From: Leucobacter rhizosphaerae
GTDB taxonomy: Bacteria > Actinomycetota > Actinomycetes > Actinomycetales > Microbacteriaceae
Direction of reading: 5' to 3'
Assembly (NCBI RefSeq): GCF_022919175.1
Contig: NZ_CP095043.1
Location: 1,860,001-1,924,000, forward strand
DNA length: 64,000 bases
The notes under the pieces are model-generated. The model was given only the letters and a program-made list of their open reading frames with translations. It did no database searches and was not told the origin of the DNA. This document shows, piece by piece, positions 51,461 through 59,530 of this stretch. The translations under genes were made by a program, and so were the position numbers. Position 1 is the first letter of the stretch, and each line of letters opens with the position of its first letter.

Positions 51461-52798
51461 CTACTCCGCGGGCGCGGCCACCACATCGTTGGAGCGCGTG
51501 TTGAGGGGTGCGCCCTTCGTCTCCTTGACCACCGAGACGGCGATCAGCGAGACGATCGTGACGCCCAGGATGTAGAGGCCGATCGTCCAGGACGCCCCGG
51601 TCGACTTAAACACCAGGTCCGCAATCAGCGGCGCGAACGCCCCGCCGAAGATGGCACCGATCGCGTAGCCGATCGAGACGCCCGAGTAGCGGATGTCCGC
51701 GGGGAACATCTCCGAATACAGCGCCGCCTGCGGACCGTAGGAGAGCCCCAGACCGATCGTCATCACGAACAGCGCGATGAAGTACATGACGATGTCGCCG
51801 GTATCGATCAGGAACCACATCGGGATGGCCCAGATCCCGAGCAGCACGTAGCCGATCTGGAAGGTGCGCACGCGCCCGATCTTGTCCGAGATGAACCCGC
51901 CGTAGAGCGTGAACGCGAGCCAGCCGAACGACGCGAGGGTCGTCGCGAGGAGCACCGGCGGACGCTCGAGGCCGAGACCGCCCTCCTCTACCGGACGCGA
52001 CGCGTACGCCGAGAAGAAGGCGATGAGCAGATACCCGGCCGCGTTGTTCGCGATGAAGATGAGCGCGGCGAGGATGACCTCTTTCGCGTTCTTCGCGAAC
52101 AGGGTCTTGAGGGGTGCGGCGGACTCGCCCTTGCGTTCCTGCAGCTCCTTGAACACGGGCGACTCCTCGACCGCGCGGCGGATGAAGTACCCGACGAAGA
52201 TCAGCACGATCGAGAACAGGAACGGGATGCGCCAGCCCCAGGACAGGAACTGCTCCTCGGTGAGGGTCGTCGTGATGACGTACATCGTGGCGGTCGCGAG
52301 GATCATGCCGAGCGGCACGCCGATCTGCGGGTACGCCCCGAAGAAGCCGCGCTTGTTGACCGGCGCGTGCTCCACGGACATGAGCGCGGCACCGCCCCAC
52401 TCGCCGCCCGCGGAGAAGCCCTGCAGCACGCGCAGCAGCACGAGCAGCACGGGGGCCGCGACGCCGATCTGGGCGTACGTCGGCAGGATCCCGATGAGCG
52501 CCGTGGCGAGGCCCATGAGGATCAGCGTCAGCACCAGCATGCGCTTGCGTCCGAGGCGGTCGCCGAGGTGCCCGGCCACGATCGCGCCGAGCGGGCGGAA
52601 GAGGAACGAGATGCCGAGCGAGGCCCACGCCACGATCTGACCGATGGTCTCGCCCGCGGGAGCGAAGTACAGCGTGGCGAAGACCGCCCCGGCCGCCTGC
52701 GCGTAGATGAAGAAGTCGTACCACTCGATGGTGGTCCCGACCACGGTGCCGGCGAGCACCTTGCGTTGTTCGGTTCTGCGGTCTGCAGTGACTGACAT
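51461..52798 (-). CDS. MFS transporter, metabolite:H+ symporter (MHS) family
   Basis: 445 residues, twelve helices. MHS hallmarks: GTTIEWYDFFIYAQAAG near residue 20, FLFRPLGAIVAGHLGDRLGR near 70, and LLRVLQGFSAGGEWGGAAL near 125. Members carry shikimate, proline/betaine, citrate or aromatic acids. Its start lies 43 bp from one PaaR-like operator and it is divergent from paaJ, so uptake of phenylacetate is a reasonable inference. Confidence 0.87.
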   Translation of the reverse strand: MSVTADRRTEQRKVLAGTVVGTTIEWYDFFIYAQAAGAVFATLYFAPAGETIGQIVAWASLGISFLFRPLGAIVAGHLGDRLGRKRMLVLTLILMGLATALIGILPTYAQIGVAAPVLLVLLRVLQGFSAGGEWGGAALMSVEHAPVNKRGFFGAYPQIGVPLGMILATATMYVITTTLTEEQFLSWGWRIPFLFSIVLIFVGYFIRRAVEESPVFKELQERKGESAAPLKTLFAKNAKEVILAALIFIANNAAGYLLIAFFSAYASRPVEEGGLGLERPPVLLATTLASFGWLAFTLYGGFISDKIGRVRTFQIGYVLLGIWAIPMWFLIDTGDIVMYFIALFVMTIGLGLSYGPQAALYSEMFPADIRYSGVSIGYAIGAIFGGAFAPLIADLVFKSTGASWTIGLYILGVTIVSLIAVSVVKETKGAPLNTRSNDVVAAPAE

Positions 52799-52840
52799 GA
52801 GAACTCCGTTGTTCGATCGTTGGTTGCGCGGTCCAGAATA

Positions 52841-52862
52841 ACTAACCGACCGCTCGGCCAGT
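52841..52862. promoter_or_regulatory. PaaR-like operator 1 (MHS transporter side)
   Basis: The 22-bp site begins ACTAACCGA and ends CTCGGCCAGT. It matches 21 of 22 of the pattern ACTnACCGnnCGnnCGGTnAGT that I recall as the PaaR site of Corynebacterium. A -10-like TATTCT (minus strand 52840-52835) abuts it, toward the transporter gene. Copies 2 and 3 lie at 53,010 and 61,458. Confidence 0.68.
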
Positions 52863-52975
52863 ATTCGAGCCTACATGACGCTCGCGCCTTCGCACACCAC
52901 CTTGCGCTGCTCCACTCTTGCGATCAGCGCGGAGATCCTCCACTCTCGCAATACTCCGCTCCCAGGAGCAGCCGT

Positions 52976-53031
52976 TTGCGCGAGCCCGGCGTCCCGTCTA
53001 TCCTGAAATAATTACCGAACGATCAGTCATT
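52976..53031 (+). promoter_or_regulatory. Promoter of paaJFHZ with PaaR-like operator 2
   Basis: -35 TTGCGC (52976-52981), 17-bp spacer and -10 TATCCT (52999-53004) are followed directly by a 22-bp operator-like site at 53010-53031 (contains TTACCGAACGATCAGTCAT), which would cover the transcription start. Repression by blocking the polymerase is the expected mechanism. Confidence 0.62.
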
Positions 53032-53069
53032 AAATCGAGTGGTCGGCGTGGACAGAGAGGTCAACACAC

Positions 53070-54275
53070 GTGACAGAGGCATTTCTCGTAGGTGGCGTGC
53101 GCACGCCGGTCGGCCGATACGGTGGCGCACTCGCGAACGTCCGGCCCGACGACCTCGCGGCGATCGTGCTCCGCGCCCTGGTCGAGCGCACCGGGATCGC
53201 GGCCGACGCCATCGACGAGGTGATCCTCGGCGCCGCGAACCAGGCGGGCGAGGACAACCGCAACGTCGCACGCATGGCGACCCTGCTCGCGGGCCTCCCG
53301 GACGCCCTCCCCGGCTACACCGTGAATCGACTCTGCGCCTCGGGCATGACGGCCGTCGCGAACGCCGCGCAGGCGATCCGCGCGGGCGACGCCGACGTGA
53401 TCCTCGCGGGCGGGGTGGAGTCGATGACCCGCGCGCCCTGGGTGCAGGCGAAGCCGAGCAAGGCCTGGGCCAAGCCGGGTGACCAGTTCGACACCTCGAT
53501 CGGCTGGCGCTTCACCAACCCCGAGTTCCTGCGGCGCGAGAAGGCCACCTTCTCCATGCCCGAGACGGCGGAAGAGGTCGCCCGAGTCGACGGCATCTCC
53601 CGGGACGACGCTGACGCGTTCGCCGCTGAGAGCCACCGCCGCGCGATCGCCGCGATCGAGGCCGGCCGCTTCGCCGATGAGATCGTGCCGGTCGAGGCCC
53701 CGCTCGGCCGCGGCAAGACCCAGCTCGTCGACACCGACGAGGGCCCCCGCCCCGGCACCACCCCCGAGGTGCTCGCCGGCCTCCGCCCCGTCGTCGCGGG
53801 CGGCTCGGTCGTCACCGCGGGCAATGCGTCGTCCCTCAACGACGGCGCGAGCGCGCTGCTCGTCGCGAGCGCCGAGGCCGTCGAGCGGCACGGACTCACC
53901 CCGCGCGCCCGCATCGTCACGAGTGTCTCCGCCGCCCTCGCCCCCGAGATCATGGGGCTCGGCCCGGTGCCCGCCACCGAGAAGGCCCTCGCACGCGCGG
54001 GCCTGACGATCGGCGACCTCGGCTCCGTCGAGATCAACGAGGCCTTCGCCTCGCAGTCGCTCGCGTCGATCCGCCGTCTCGGCCTCGATCCCGCCATCGT
54101 GAACGCGGACGGCGGCGCGATCGCCCTCGGCCACCCGCTCGGCTCGTCGGGATCCCGCCTCCTCGTCACCCTTCTCGGCCGCATGGAGCGCGAGGGCTCG
54201 CGCTACGGCCTCGCCACCATGTGCGTCGGCGTCGGCCAGGGCACCGCCACGATCATTGAACGGATCGACGCGTGA
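53070..54275 (+). CDS. paaJ: 3-oxoadipyl-CoA/3-oxo-5,6-dehydrosuberyl-CoA thiolase
   Basis: 401 residues. Thiolase with nucleophilic Cys89 in NRLCASGM, the C-terminal His in GGAIALGHPLGSSGSR and the second Cys in TMCVGVGQG. It cleaves the C8 and C6 3-oxoacyl-CoA intermediates of phenylacetate breakdown to acetyl-CoA and succinyl-CoA. Context (paaH, paaZ next) selects this over a generic acetyl-CoA acetyltransferase. GTG at 53070 with GAGAGG at 53055-53060. It overlaps the next gene by GTGA. Confidence 0.9.
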   Translation: MTEAFLVGGVRTPVGRYGGALANVRPDDLAAIVLRALVERTGIAADAIDEVILGAANQAGEDNRNVARMATLLAGLPDALPGYTVNRLCASGMTAVANAAQAIRAGDADVILAGGVESMTRAPWVQAKPSKAWAKPGDQFDTSIGWRFTNPEFLRREKATFSMPETAEEVARVDGISRDDADAFAAESHRRAIAAIEAGRFADEIVPVEAPLGRGKTQLVDTDEGPRPGTTPEVLAGLRPVVAGGSVVTAGNASSLNDGASALLVASAEAVERHGLTPRARIVTSVSAALAPEIMGLGPVPATEKALARAGLTIGDLGSVEINEAFASQSLASIRRLGLDPAIVNADGGAIALGHPLGSSGSRLLVTLLGRMEREGSRYGLATMCVGVGQGTATIIERIDA

Positions 54276-55036
54276 GCGCCGCAGAGTCCGCCGCGACCTC
54301 GCCGCTGCGGATCGAGGATCGCGGCACGCACCTGCTCGCGACACTCGACCGCCCGGAGAAACGCAACGCCATCGACCAGGACCTCATCGACGCGCTGCAC
54401 GAGCTCTGCGCGCGCCTCGAGGCCTCGCCGCAAACCCTCGTGCTCCGCGGCGAGGGCGGCACCTTCGCGGCCGGCGCGGACATCGCCCAGCTGCGGGATC
54501 GCCGCGCGGCCGACGCGCGCGCGGGCATCAACACCCGGGCGTTCATGCGGATCAGCGCACTGCCCATGCCTGTCATCGCGGTGCTCGACGGCTACGCCCT
54601 CGGCGGCGGCGCCGAGCTGGCGTATGCGGCCGACATCCGGATCGGCACGGGCACCCTCAAGATCGGCAACCCCGAGACGGGGCTCGGCATCATCGCCGCG
54701 GCCGGGGCGACCTGGCGCCTGCGCGAACTCGTCGGCGAGCCGCTCGCGGCCGAGATCCTGCTCGCGGGCCGGATCCTCGACGCCGACGAGTCGCTCGCAG
54801 CCGGGCTCATCACCCACCTGCACGACGACGGCGACGCGGCCCTCGCGGCCGCGGAGAAGATCGCCGGGCGGATCGCGAAGCTCGATCCGGCAGCCACGCA
54901 GGCGTCGAAACGGGTGCTGCGCGCGCCGCGCGACGCCCACCCGCAGATCGACCTCGCCGAACAGGCCATCCTCTTCGAGAGCCCGGAGAAGATCCGGCGC
55001 ATGACCGAGTTCCTCGAGCGAAAGCAGGCGAAATGA
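54272..55036 (+). CDS. paaF: Enoyl-CoA hydratase (PaaF-like)
   Basis: 254 residues of the crotonase family. Both catalytic glutamates are present (GGGAELAYAADIRIG and NPETGLG), which fits a hydratase (PaaF) rather than the isomerase PaaG, where the first is usually replaced. FAAGADIAQLRD is the oxyanion/CoA loop. It hydrates 2,3-dehydroadipyl-CoA. GTG 54272 overlaps the paaJ stop and the stop overlaps paaH. No second crotonase gene is in the window. Confidence 0.87.
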   Translation: MSAAESAATSPLRIEDRGTHLLATLDRPEKRNAIDQDLIDALHELCARLEASPQTLVLRGEGGTFAAGADIAQLRDRRAADARAGINTRAFMRISALPMPVIAVLDGYALGGGAELAYAADIRIGTGTLKIGNPETGLGIIAAAGATWRLRELVGEPLAAEILLAGRILDADESLAAGLITHLHDDGDAALAAAEKIAGRIAKLDPAATQASKRVLRAPRDAHPQIDLAEQAILFESPEKIRRMTEFLERKQAK

Positions 55037-55911
55037 CGAGCACACCGCTCCCCGCTCCGGCATCCGACACCGTGCCCTCCCGCGTCGGGGTGCTCGGTGG
55101 CGGCCGCATGGGCGGCGGGATCGCGCACGCCTTCCTGCTCGCAGGCGCCTACGTCGTGGTGGTCGAGCGCGACGTCGCGTCGGCGGATGCCGCCCGCGAG
55201 CGCATCGAGGCGAGCATCGACGCATCGATCACCCGGGGGTTCGACGGCGACGCGGCCCAGCTGAAGCAGGCGCTCACCGTGGCGATCGACGTCACCGCGT
55301 TCGGCGCGTGCCGGCTCGTCATCGAGGCCGTGCCCGAGTCGCTCGACCTCAAGCTCGAGGCGCTCACGGCCATCGAGCAGCAGCTCCCGGGCGACGCGGT
55401 CATCGCGTCGAACACGTCCTCGATCCCGCTCTCGCAGCTCGCCGAGGCGCTCGACCGGCCGGAGCGCTTCATCGGACTGCACTTCTTCAACCCGGTGCCC
55501 GCGTCGGCGCTCATCGAGGTCGTCGTGTGCGAGCTCACCGACCCCGCGCTGCCCGAGGTCGCCGCCGGCTGGGTGCGCGCCCTGGGCAAGACCCCGATCA
55601 CGGTCGCCGACGCCCCCGGCTTCGCCTCGAGCCGCCTCGGCGTCGCCCTCGCGCTCGAGGCGATCCGCATGGTCGAGCAGGGTGTCGCGAGTCCGCAGGA
55701 CATCGACCTCGCGATGGAACTCGGCTACCGGCATCCCTCCGGCCCCCTCAAGACCACCGACATCGTCGGGCTCGACGTGCGGCTCGGGATCGCCGAGCAG
55801 CTCGAGCGGGATCTCGGACCGAACTTCACCCCGCCCCAGCTGCTGCGCGACATGGTGGCCGAGGGCAAGCTCGGGCGCAAGAGCGGCCAGGGCTTCTACG
55901 ACTGGAGCTGA
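55033..55911 (+). CDS. paaH: 3-hydroxyadipyl-CoA dehydrogenase
   Basis: 292 residues. NAD-binding GVLGGGRMGGGIAHAF near residue 18, EAVPESLDLKLEALT, catalytic His in GLHFFNPVPASALIEVV and the C-terminal helical domain (MELGYRHPSGPLKTTDIVGL). It oxidises 3-hydroxyadipyl-CoA to the 3-oxo thioester used by PaaJ. ATG 55033 overlaps the paaF stop (ATGA). Length is normal for the short single-domain form. Confidence 0.9.
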   Translation: MTSTPLPAPASDTVPSRVGVLGGGRMGGGIAHAFLLAGAYVVVVERDVASADAARERIEASIDASITRGFDGDAAQLKQALTVAIDVTAFGACRLVIEAVPESLDLKLEALTAIEQQLPGDAVIASNTSSIPLSQLAEALDRPERFIGLHFFNPVPASALIEVVVCELTDPALPEVAAGWVRALGKTPITVADAPGFASSRLGVALALEAIRMVEQGVASPQDIDLAMELGYRHPSGPLKTTDIVGLDVRLGIAEQLERDLGPNFTPPQLLRDMVAEGKLGRKSGQGFYDWS

Positions 55912-55961
55912 GCGGCCAGCGGCCCGCCAGCACCCCACCGACACGTTTCAAAGGAGTCACC

Positions 55962-58004
55962 ATGACACGCACACTGCAGAGCTACGTCCAGGATGCCTGG
56001 TGGAGCCCGGCCGATGACACCTCGGGCACCGAGGTGCGCGATGCCGTCTCCGGCGAGGCCGTCGCGACGGTCTCGAGCGCCGGGCTCGACCTCGCCGCCG
56101 CGATGGACCACGCCCGCACCGTCGGCCAGCGCGGCCTCGGCGCCCTCACCTTCCACCAGCGCGCGGTGATCCTGAAGCAGCTCGCCCTCGCGCTCACCGA
56201 GCGCAAGCAGGAGCTCTACGCCCTCTCCACCCGGACCGGCGCCACGAAGGCCGACTCCTGGGTCGACATCGACGGCGGCATCGGTGTGCTCTTCACCTAC
56301 TCCGGCAAGGGCCGCCGCGAGCTGCCGAACGCGAAGGTGCAGCTCGACGGCCCCGTGGAGCCGCTGTCGAAGGACGGCACGTTCCTCGGTCGCCACATCC
56401 GCACCACGCTGCCGGGCGTCGTCGTGCAGATCAACGCCTTCAACTTCCCCGTCTGGGGTGCGCTCGAGAAGTTCGCCCCCGCGTTCCTCGCGGGCATGCC
56501 GACGATCATCAAGCCGGCGACCCCCGGCGCGTACCTCGCCGAGCAGATGGTGCGGATCATGCTCGAGTCGGGCCTGCTGCCCGAGGGATCCCTGCAGTTC
56601 GTCGCGGGATCGGTGCGCGACGTCTTCGACCACGCCCGCCTCGGCGACGTGGTCGCGTTCACCGGATCGGCCTCGACCGCCGACGCGCTCCGCCGCCACG
56701 ACGCGGTGCAGACCGGCGGGGTGATCTTCGGCGCGGAGACCGACTCCATCAACGCCTCGGTGCTCGGCCCCGATGCGGTGCCCGGCACCCCCGAGTTCGA
56801 CGCGTACGTGCGCCAGCTCGTCACCGAGATGACCACCAAGGCGGGTCAGAAGTGCACGGCGATCCGGCGCGCGATCGTGCCGGCTGAGCAGGCCGACGCG
56901 CTCGTCGAGGCCGTGCGGGATCGCATCGCGACCAAGGTCGTCGTCGGTGATCCGCGCGAGGAGGGCGTGACCATGGGGTCGCTCGCCTCGGTGGAGCAGC
57001 GCGACGAGGTGCTGCGGCAGGTCGCGAAGCTCGTCGAGGGCGGCGGCCGCATCGTGCTCGGCGAGGGGCAGACCCCCGGCGAGGACACCGCGTTCCTCTC
57101 CCCGATCCTGCTGCGCTTCGACGACCCCGAGGCCGCTCGGGTGCACGACACCGAGGCGTTCGGGCCCGTGTCCTCCGTGATCACCTACGCCTCGCCCGAG
57201 CAGGCCGCGGCGCTCGTCGTGCGCGGCGGCGGCTCGCTCGTCACGAGTGTCGCGTCGGCGGATCCCGCGTTCGTCGCGGGCCTCACCCGATCCGTCGCCT
57301 CGGCGAACGGCCGCATGCTGGTGCTCGACCGCACCGACGCGCGCAGCTCCACCGGGCACGGCTCGCCCCTGCCGAACCTCGTGCACGGCGGCCCCGGCCG
57401 CGCGGGCGGCGGGGAGGAGCTCGGCGGCGTGCGGAGCGTGTTCCACTACATGCAGCGCACCGCAATCCAGGGCAGCCCGGAAATGCTGACCGCGATTACC
57501 GGCGTCTGGCACGCCGGCGCCTCGACGCGCGACGACACCCACCCGTTCCGCAAGTCGCTGCAGGATCTCCGCATCGGCGACCGCGTCGTGTCGGAGGAGC
57601 GCGAGATCACCCTCGACGACATCAGCCACTTCGCCGAGTTCACGGGGGACACGTTCTACGCGCACACCGACGAGGAGGCCGCCGCGGCGAACCCGTTCTT
57701 CCCGGGGCGCGTGGCGCACGGTTACCTGCTGCTGTCGTTCGCCGCGGGTCTGTTCGTCTCCCCCGAGCCAGGGCCGGTGCTCGCGAACTACGGTCTCGAG
57801 AACCTGCGCTTCATCACCCCCGTGTCGCCGGGCGACCGCGTGCGAGTCGCTCTCACGGCGAAGCAGATCATCCCGCGCGAGACCGACGAGTACGGCGAGG
57901 TGCACTGGGACGCGGTGCTCACGAACCAGAACGACGAGATCGTCGCGACCTACGATGTGCTGACGCTCGTATCGAAGACGCCGGAGCTCGCCGCCGCGGA
58001 GTAG
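55962..58004 (+). CDS. paaZ: Bifunctional oxepin-CoA hydrolase/3-oxo-5,6-dehydrosuberyl-CoA semialdehyde dehydrogenase
   Basis: 680 residues. N-terminal aldehyde dehydrogenase domain (about 1-515) with QINAFNFPVWG, Glu in FGAETDSINA (near 259) and catalytic Cys298 in KAGQKCTAIRR. C-terminal MaoC-like hydratase (about 535-675) with FAEFTGDTFYAHTDEEAA and FPGRVAHGYL. It opens the oxepin ring and oxidises the resulting aldehyde. AAGGAG at 55951-55956 precedes ATG 55962. It is the last gene of the paaJFHZ operon. Confidence 0.96.
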   Translation: MTRTLQSYVQDAWWSPADDTSGTEVRDAVSGEAVATVSSAGLDLAAAMDHARTVGQRGLGALTFHQRAVILKQLALALTERKQELYALSTRTGATKADSWVDIDGGIGVLFTYSGKGRRELPNAKVQLDGPVEPLSKDGTFLGRHIRTTLPGVVVQINAFNFPVWGALEKFAPAFLAGMPTIIKPATPGAYLAEQMVRIMLESGLLPEGSLQFVAGSVRDVFDHARLGDVVAFTGSASTADALRRHDAVQTGGVIFGAETDSINASVLGPDAVPGTPEFDAYVRQLVTEMTTKAGQKCTAIRRAIVPAEQADALVEAVRDRIATKVVVGDPREEGVTMGSLASVEQRDEVLRQVAKLVEGGGRIVLGEGQTPGEDTAFLSPILLRFDDPEAARVHDTEAFGPVSSVITYASPEQAAALVVRGGGSLVTSVASADPAFVAGLTRSVASANGRMLVLDRTDARSSTGHGSPLPNLVHGGPGRAGGGEELGGVRSVFHYMQRTAIQGSPEMLTAITGVWHAGASTRDDTHPFRKSLQDLRIGDRVVSEEREITLDDISHFAEFTGDTFYAHTDEEAAAANPFFPGRVAHGYLLLSFAAGLFVSPEPGPVLANYGLENLRFITPVSPGDRVRVALTAKQIIPRETDEYGEVHWDAVLTNQNDEIVATYDVLTLVSKTPELAAAE

Positions 58005-58036
58005 GGGCGGCCGGGCCCGAGTTCCACTTGGGATCC

Positions 58037-58118
58037 GCCGACCTGCCACCGTCTCGCCGAGCTGCCATCGGTTCGGCGTCGATACGGTGGCAGGTCAGCA
58101 GAAGAGTGGCAGGTCGGC
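58037..58118. repeat. 82-bp repeat, copy A (downstream of the VOC gene)
   Basis: This element begins GCCGACCTGCCACCG and ends GTGGCAGGTCGGC; outer arms of 13 bp are perfectly inverted and an inner pair (ACCTGCCACCGT 58041-58052 with ACGGTGGCAGGT 58084-58095) can form an alternative hairpin. A second copy, about 90 % identical and in the same orientation, lies at 58636. REP/MITE-like by structure. It may also terminate paaZ and the VOC gene. Confidence 0.75.
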
Positions 58119-58180
58119 GCGTTCGTGGCGGATCGGCGGAGCACGAACGCTCGGTGAAGCCGCGGCAACTCGACCCGCGA

Positions 58181-58573
58181 CTACTCCGGGCGGTGCGAGA
58201 CGGCCTCGAGGTTGTTGCCGTCGAGATCGCGGAAGAAGACGCCGTAGTAGTGCTCGTGGTACTCGGGCCAGAGGCGCGGCTCGTGCAGGATCTCGAGCCC
58301 GGTGGCCGCGGCCGCAGCTCCGACCGCGTCGACCTCGGCGCGACTGCCCGCCTGAAACGCGAGGTGGGACTCGTGCCGCGGATCCGTCGCCGTGCCCCCG
58401 CTCAGCCAGAAGTACGGAAGCTCCGGCCGACTGGCATCGGCAAACGCCACCACCGGTCCGGCCGGAGTCTCGAACCGCTGGCTTTCGACCAGCCCGATCG
58501 GCTGCAACGCTGCGGCGAGCGCAACGGCCGAGGCGGAGACATCGGTGACCTGGATCCCTACGTGATCGAACAT
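58181..58573 (-). CDS. VOC-family (glyoxalase/bleomycin-resistance fold) protein
   Basis: 130 residues. Two beta-alpha-beta-beta-beta units: FDHVGIQVTDVSASAVALAA at the start, RHESHLAFQAGS in the middle and GVFFRDLDGNNLEAVSH at the end. Potential metal ligands are His4, His in ESHLAF and Glu in NNLEAV. Similar VOC proteins act as isomerases, dioxygenases or lyases; nothing specific to phenylacetate is known to me. It interrupts the paa island, lies on the opposite strand to paaZ and is bracketed by the 82-bp repeat. Confidence 0.83.
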   Translation of the reverse strand: MFDHVGIQVTDVSASAVALAAALQPIGLVESQRFETPAGPVVAFADASRPELPYFWLSGGTATDPRHESHLAFQAGSRAEVDAVGAAAAATGLEILHEPRLWPEYHEHYYGVFFRDLDGNNLEAVSHRPE

Positions 58574-58635
58574 GCCTTGAACCTACTCGCGGCCTCGAAC
58601 ACGGTCAACCGTTCGAGTCCCTCGTCGACCCTCGC

Positions 58636-58717
58636 GCCGACCTGCCACCGTCTCGCCCACCTGCCATCGGTTCGGCGCCGAAACGGTGGCAGGTCAGCAG
58701 AACGGTGGCAGCTCAGC
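58636..58717. repeat. 82-bp repeat, copy B (upstream of the VOC gene)
   Basis: Same layout as copy A with about 8 differences in 82 positions. The inner arms (58640-58651 and 58683-58694) remain perfectly inverted; the outer right arm is altered (GGTGGCAGCTCAGC) and merges into an 18-bp tandem repeat. Both copies flank the VOC gene in direct orientation. Confidence 0.75.
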
Positions 58718-58778
58718 GGGTGACGGCAGCTCAGCGGGTGACGGCAGCTCGGCGGGTGAGGGCAGCTCGGCGGGCACG
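58707..58778. repeat. Four-copy 18-bp tandem repeat
   Basis: Units GGCAGCTCAGCGGGTGAC (58707-58724, 58725-58742), then GGCAGCTCGGCGGGTGAG (58743-58760) and a diverged fourth copy (58761-58778). It starts inside the right end of 82-bp copy B and stops about 20 bp before the tetR stop codon. Probably replication slippage; non-coding on both strands as far as I can judge. Confidence 0.8.
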
Positions 58779-58797
58779 GCCCGTCGCGAGCCCATCC

Positions 58798-59418
58798 CTA
58801 GCGGAAGTCGGTGGTCTCGTTCACGCGGAGACCCGAGCGCACGTACGACAGCACGGCCTGGGCGAGCGCCTGCGGCGGCGTCGGACCGTCGGGCCGGTAC
58901 CACTCGACGAGCGAGTTCACGAGGCCGAAGGTGAAGCGCGCGGCGAGGCCGGGGTCGAGGTCGTCGCGCAGGGAGCCCTCTGCGCGCGCCGCCCGGAACG
59001 TCTCGCGCAGCCGGGCCGTGAGCACGCGCCGCCGCTCGAGCGCCCGCAGCTCGACCTCCGAGTTGCCGTGCAGACGCAGCAGCAGGATCAGGTAGGGCTG
59101 CTGCGCGCACGCGACGAGTACCGCTTCGCGCACGATGTAGCGGATCCGGGCGACCGCGTCGCCCCCCTGCGCCTCGGCATCGTCGAACACGCGCTCGAGC
59201 TCGCCGAGGGCGCGCTCGAGGGCGATCTCCAGCATCTCCGCCTTCGAGGCGAAGTGGTGGTAGACCGCCGACTTCGAGAGGCCGAGACGGCTCGCGATCA
59301 TGCCGAGGGAGGACGCATCGTAGCCGTGGTCGGTGAACACCTGCACGATGACCTCGAGCATGCTGTTCTGATCGTGCCCGGGCCGGCCGCGGCGGGGCGC
59401 CTCGATGCTGCTCTCCAT
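58798..59418 (-). CDS. paaR: TetR-family regulator, probable PaaR
   Basis: 206 residues. HTH at about 20-60 (MLEVIVQVFTDHGYDASSLG, ASRLGLSKSAVYHHFASKAE) and a long helical effector domain (EAVLVACAQQPYLILLLRLH) of the type found with actinobacterial paa genes. It lies next to paaK and probably binds the three shared 22-bp sites, releasing them on phenylacetyl-CoA. No such site was found before paaR itself. ATG 59418 has GGGAG about 9 bases upstream. Confidence 0.82.
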   Translation of the reverse strand: MESSIEAPRRGRPGHDQNSMLEVIVQVFTDHGYDASSLGMIASRLGLSKSAVYHHFASKAEMLEIALERALGELERVFDDAEAQGGDAVARIRYIVREAVLVACAQQPYLILLLRLHGNSEVELRALERRRVLTARLRETFRAARAEGSLRDDLDPGLAARFTFGLVNSLVEWYRPDGPTPPQALAQAVLSYVRSGLRVNETTDFR

Positions 59419-59530
59419 CAGGTGTGCACTCCCACCTTCACGCCCGACGGGCCGTCCGATTTCGCGCGGGGTTCCCCGCTCGATCCAATGTAGCGCAGGA
59501 CCTCGGGAGCGCACCCGGCCCGGGTTGGCA

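Noticed and set aside
58707..58778. CRISPR-like array
   Set aside because: The 18-bp units are directly abutting with no spacers, and there are no cas genes.
58694..59110. A minus-strand frame ending in repeated AELPSP units
   Set aside because: It is out of frame with the clear TetR gene at 58798-59418; the repeats are the translation of the 18-bp tandem array.
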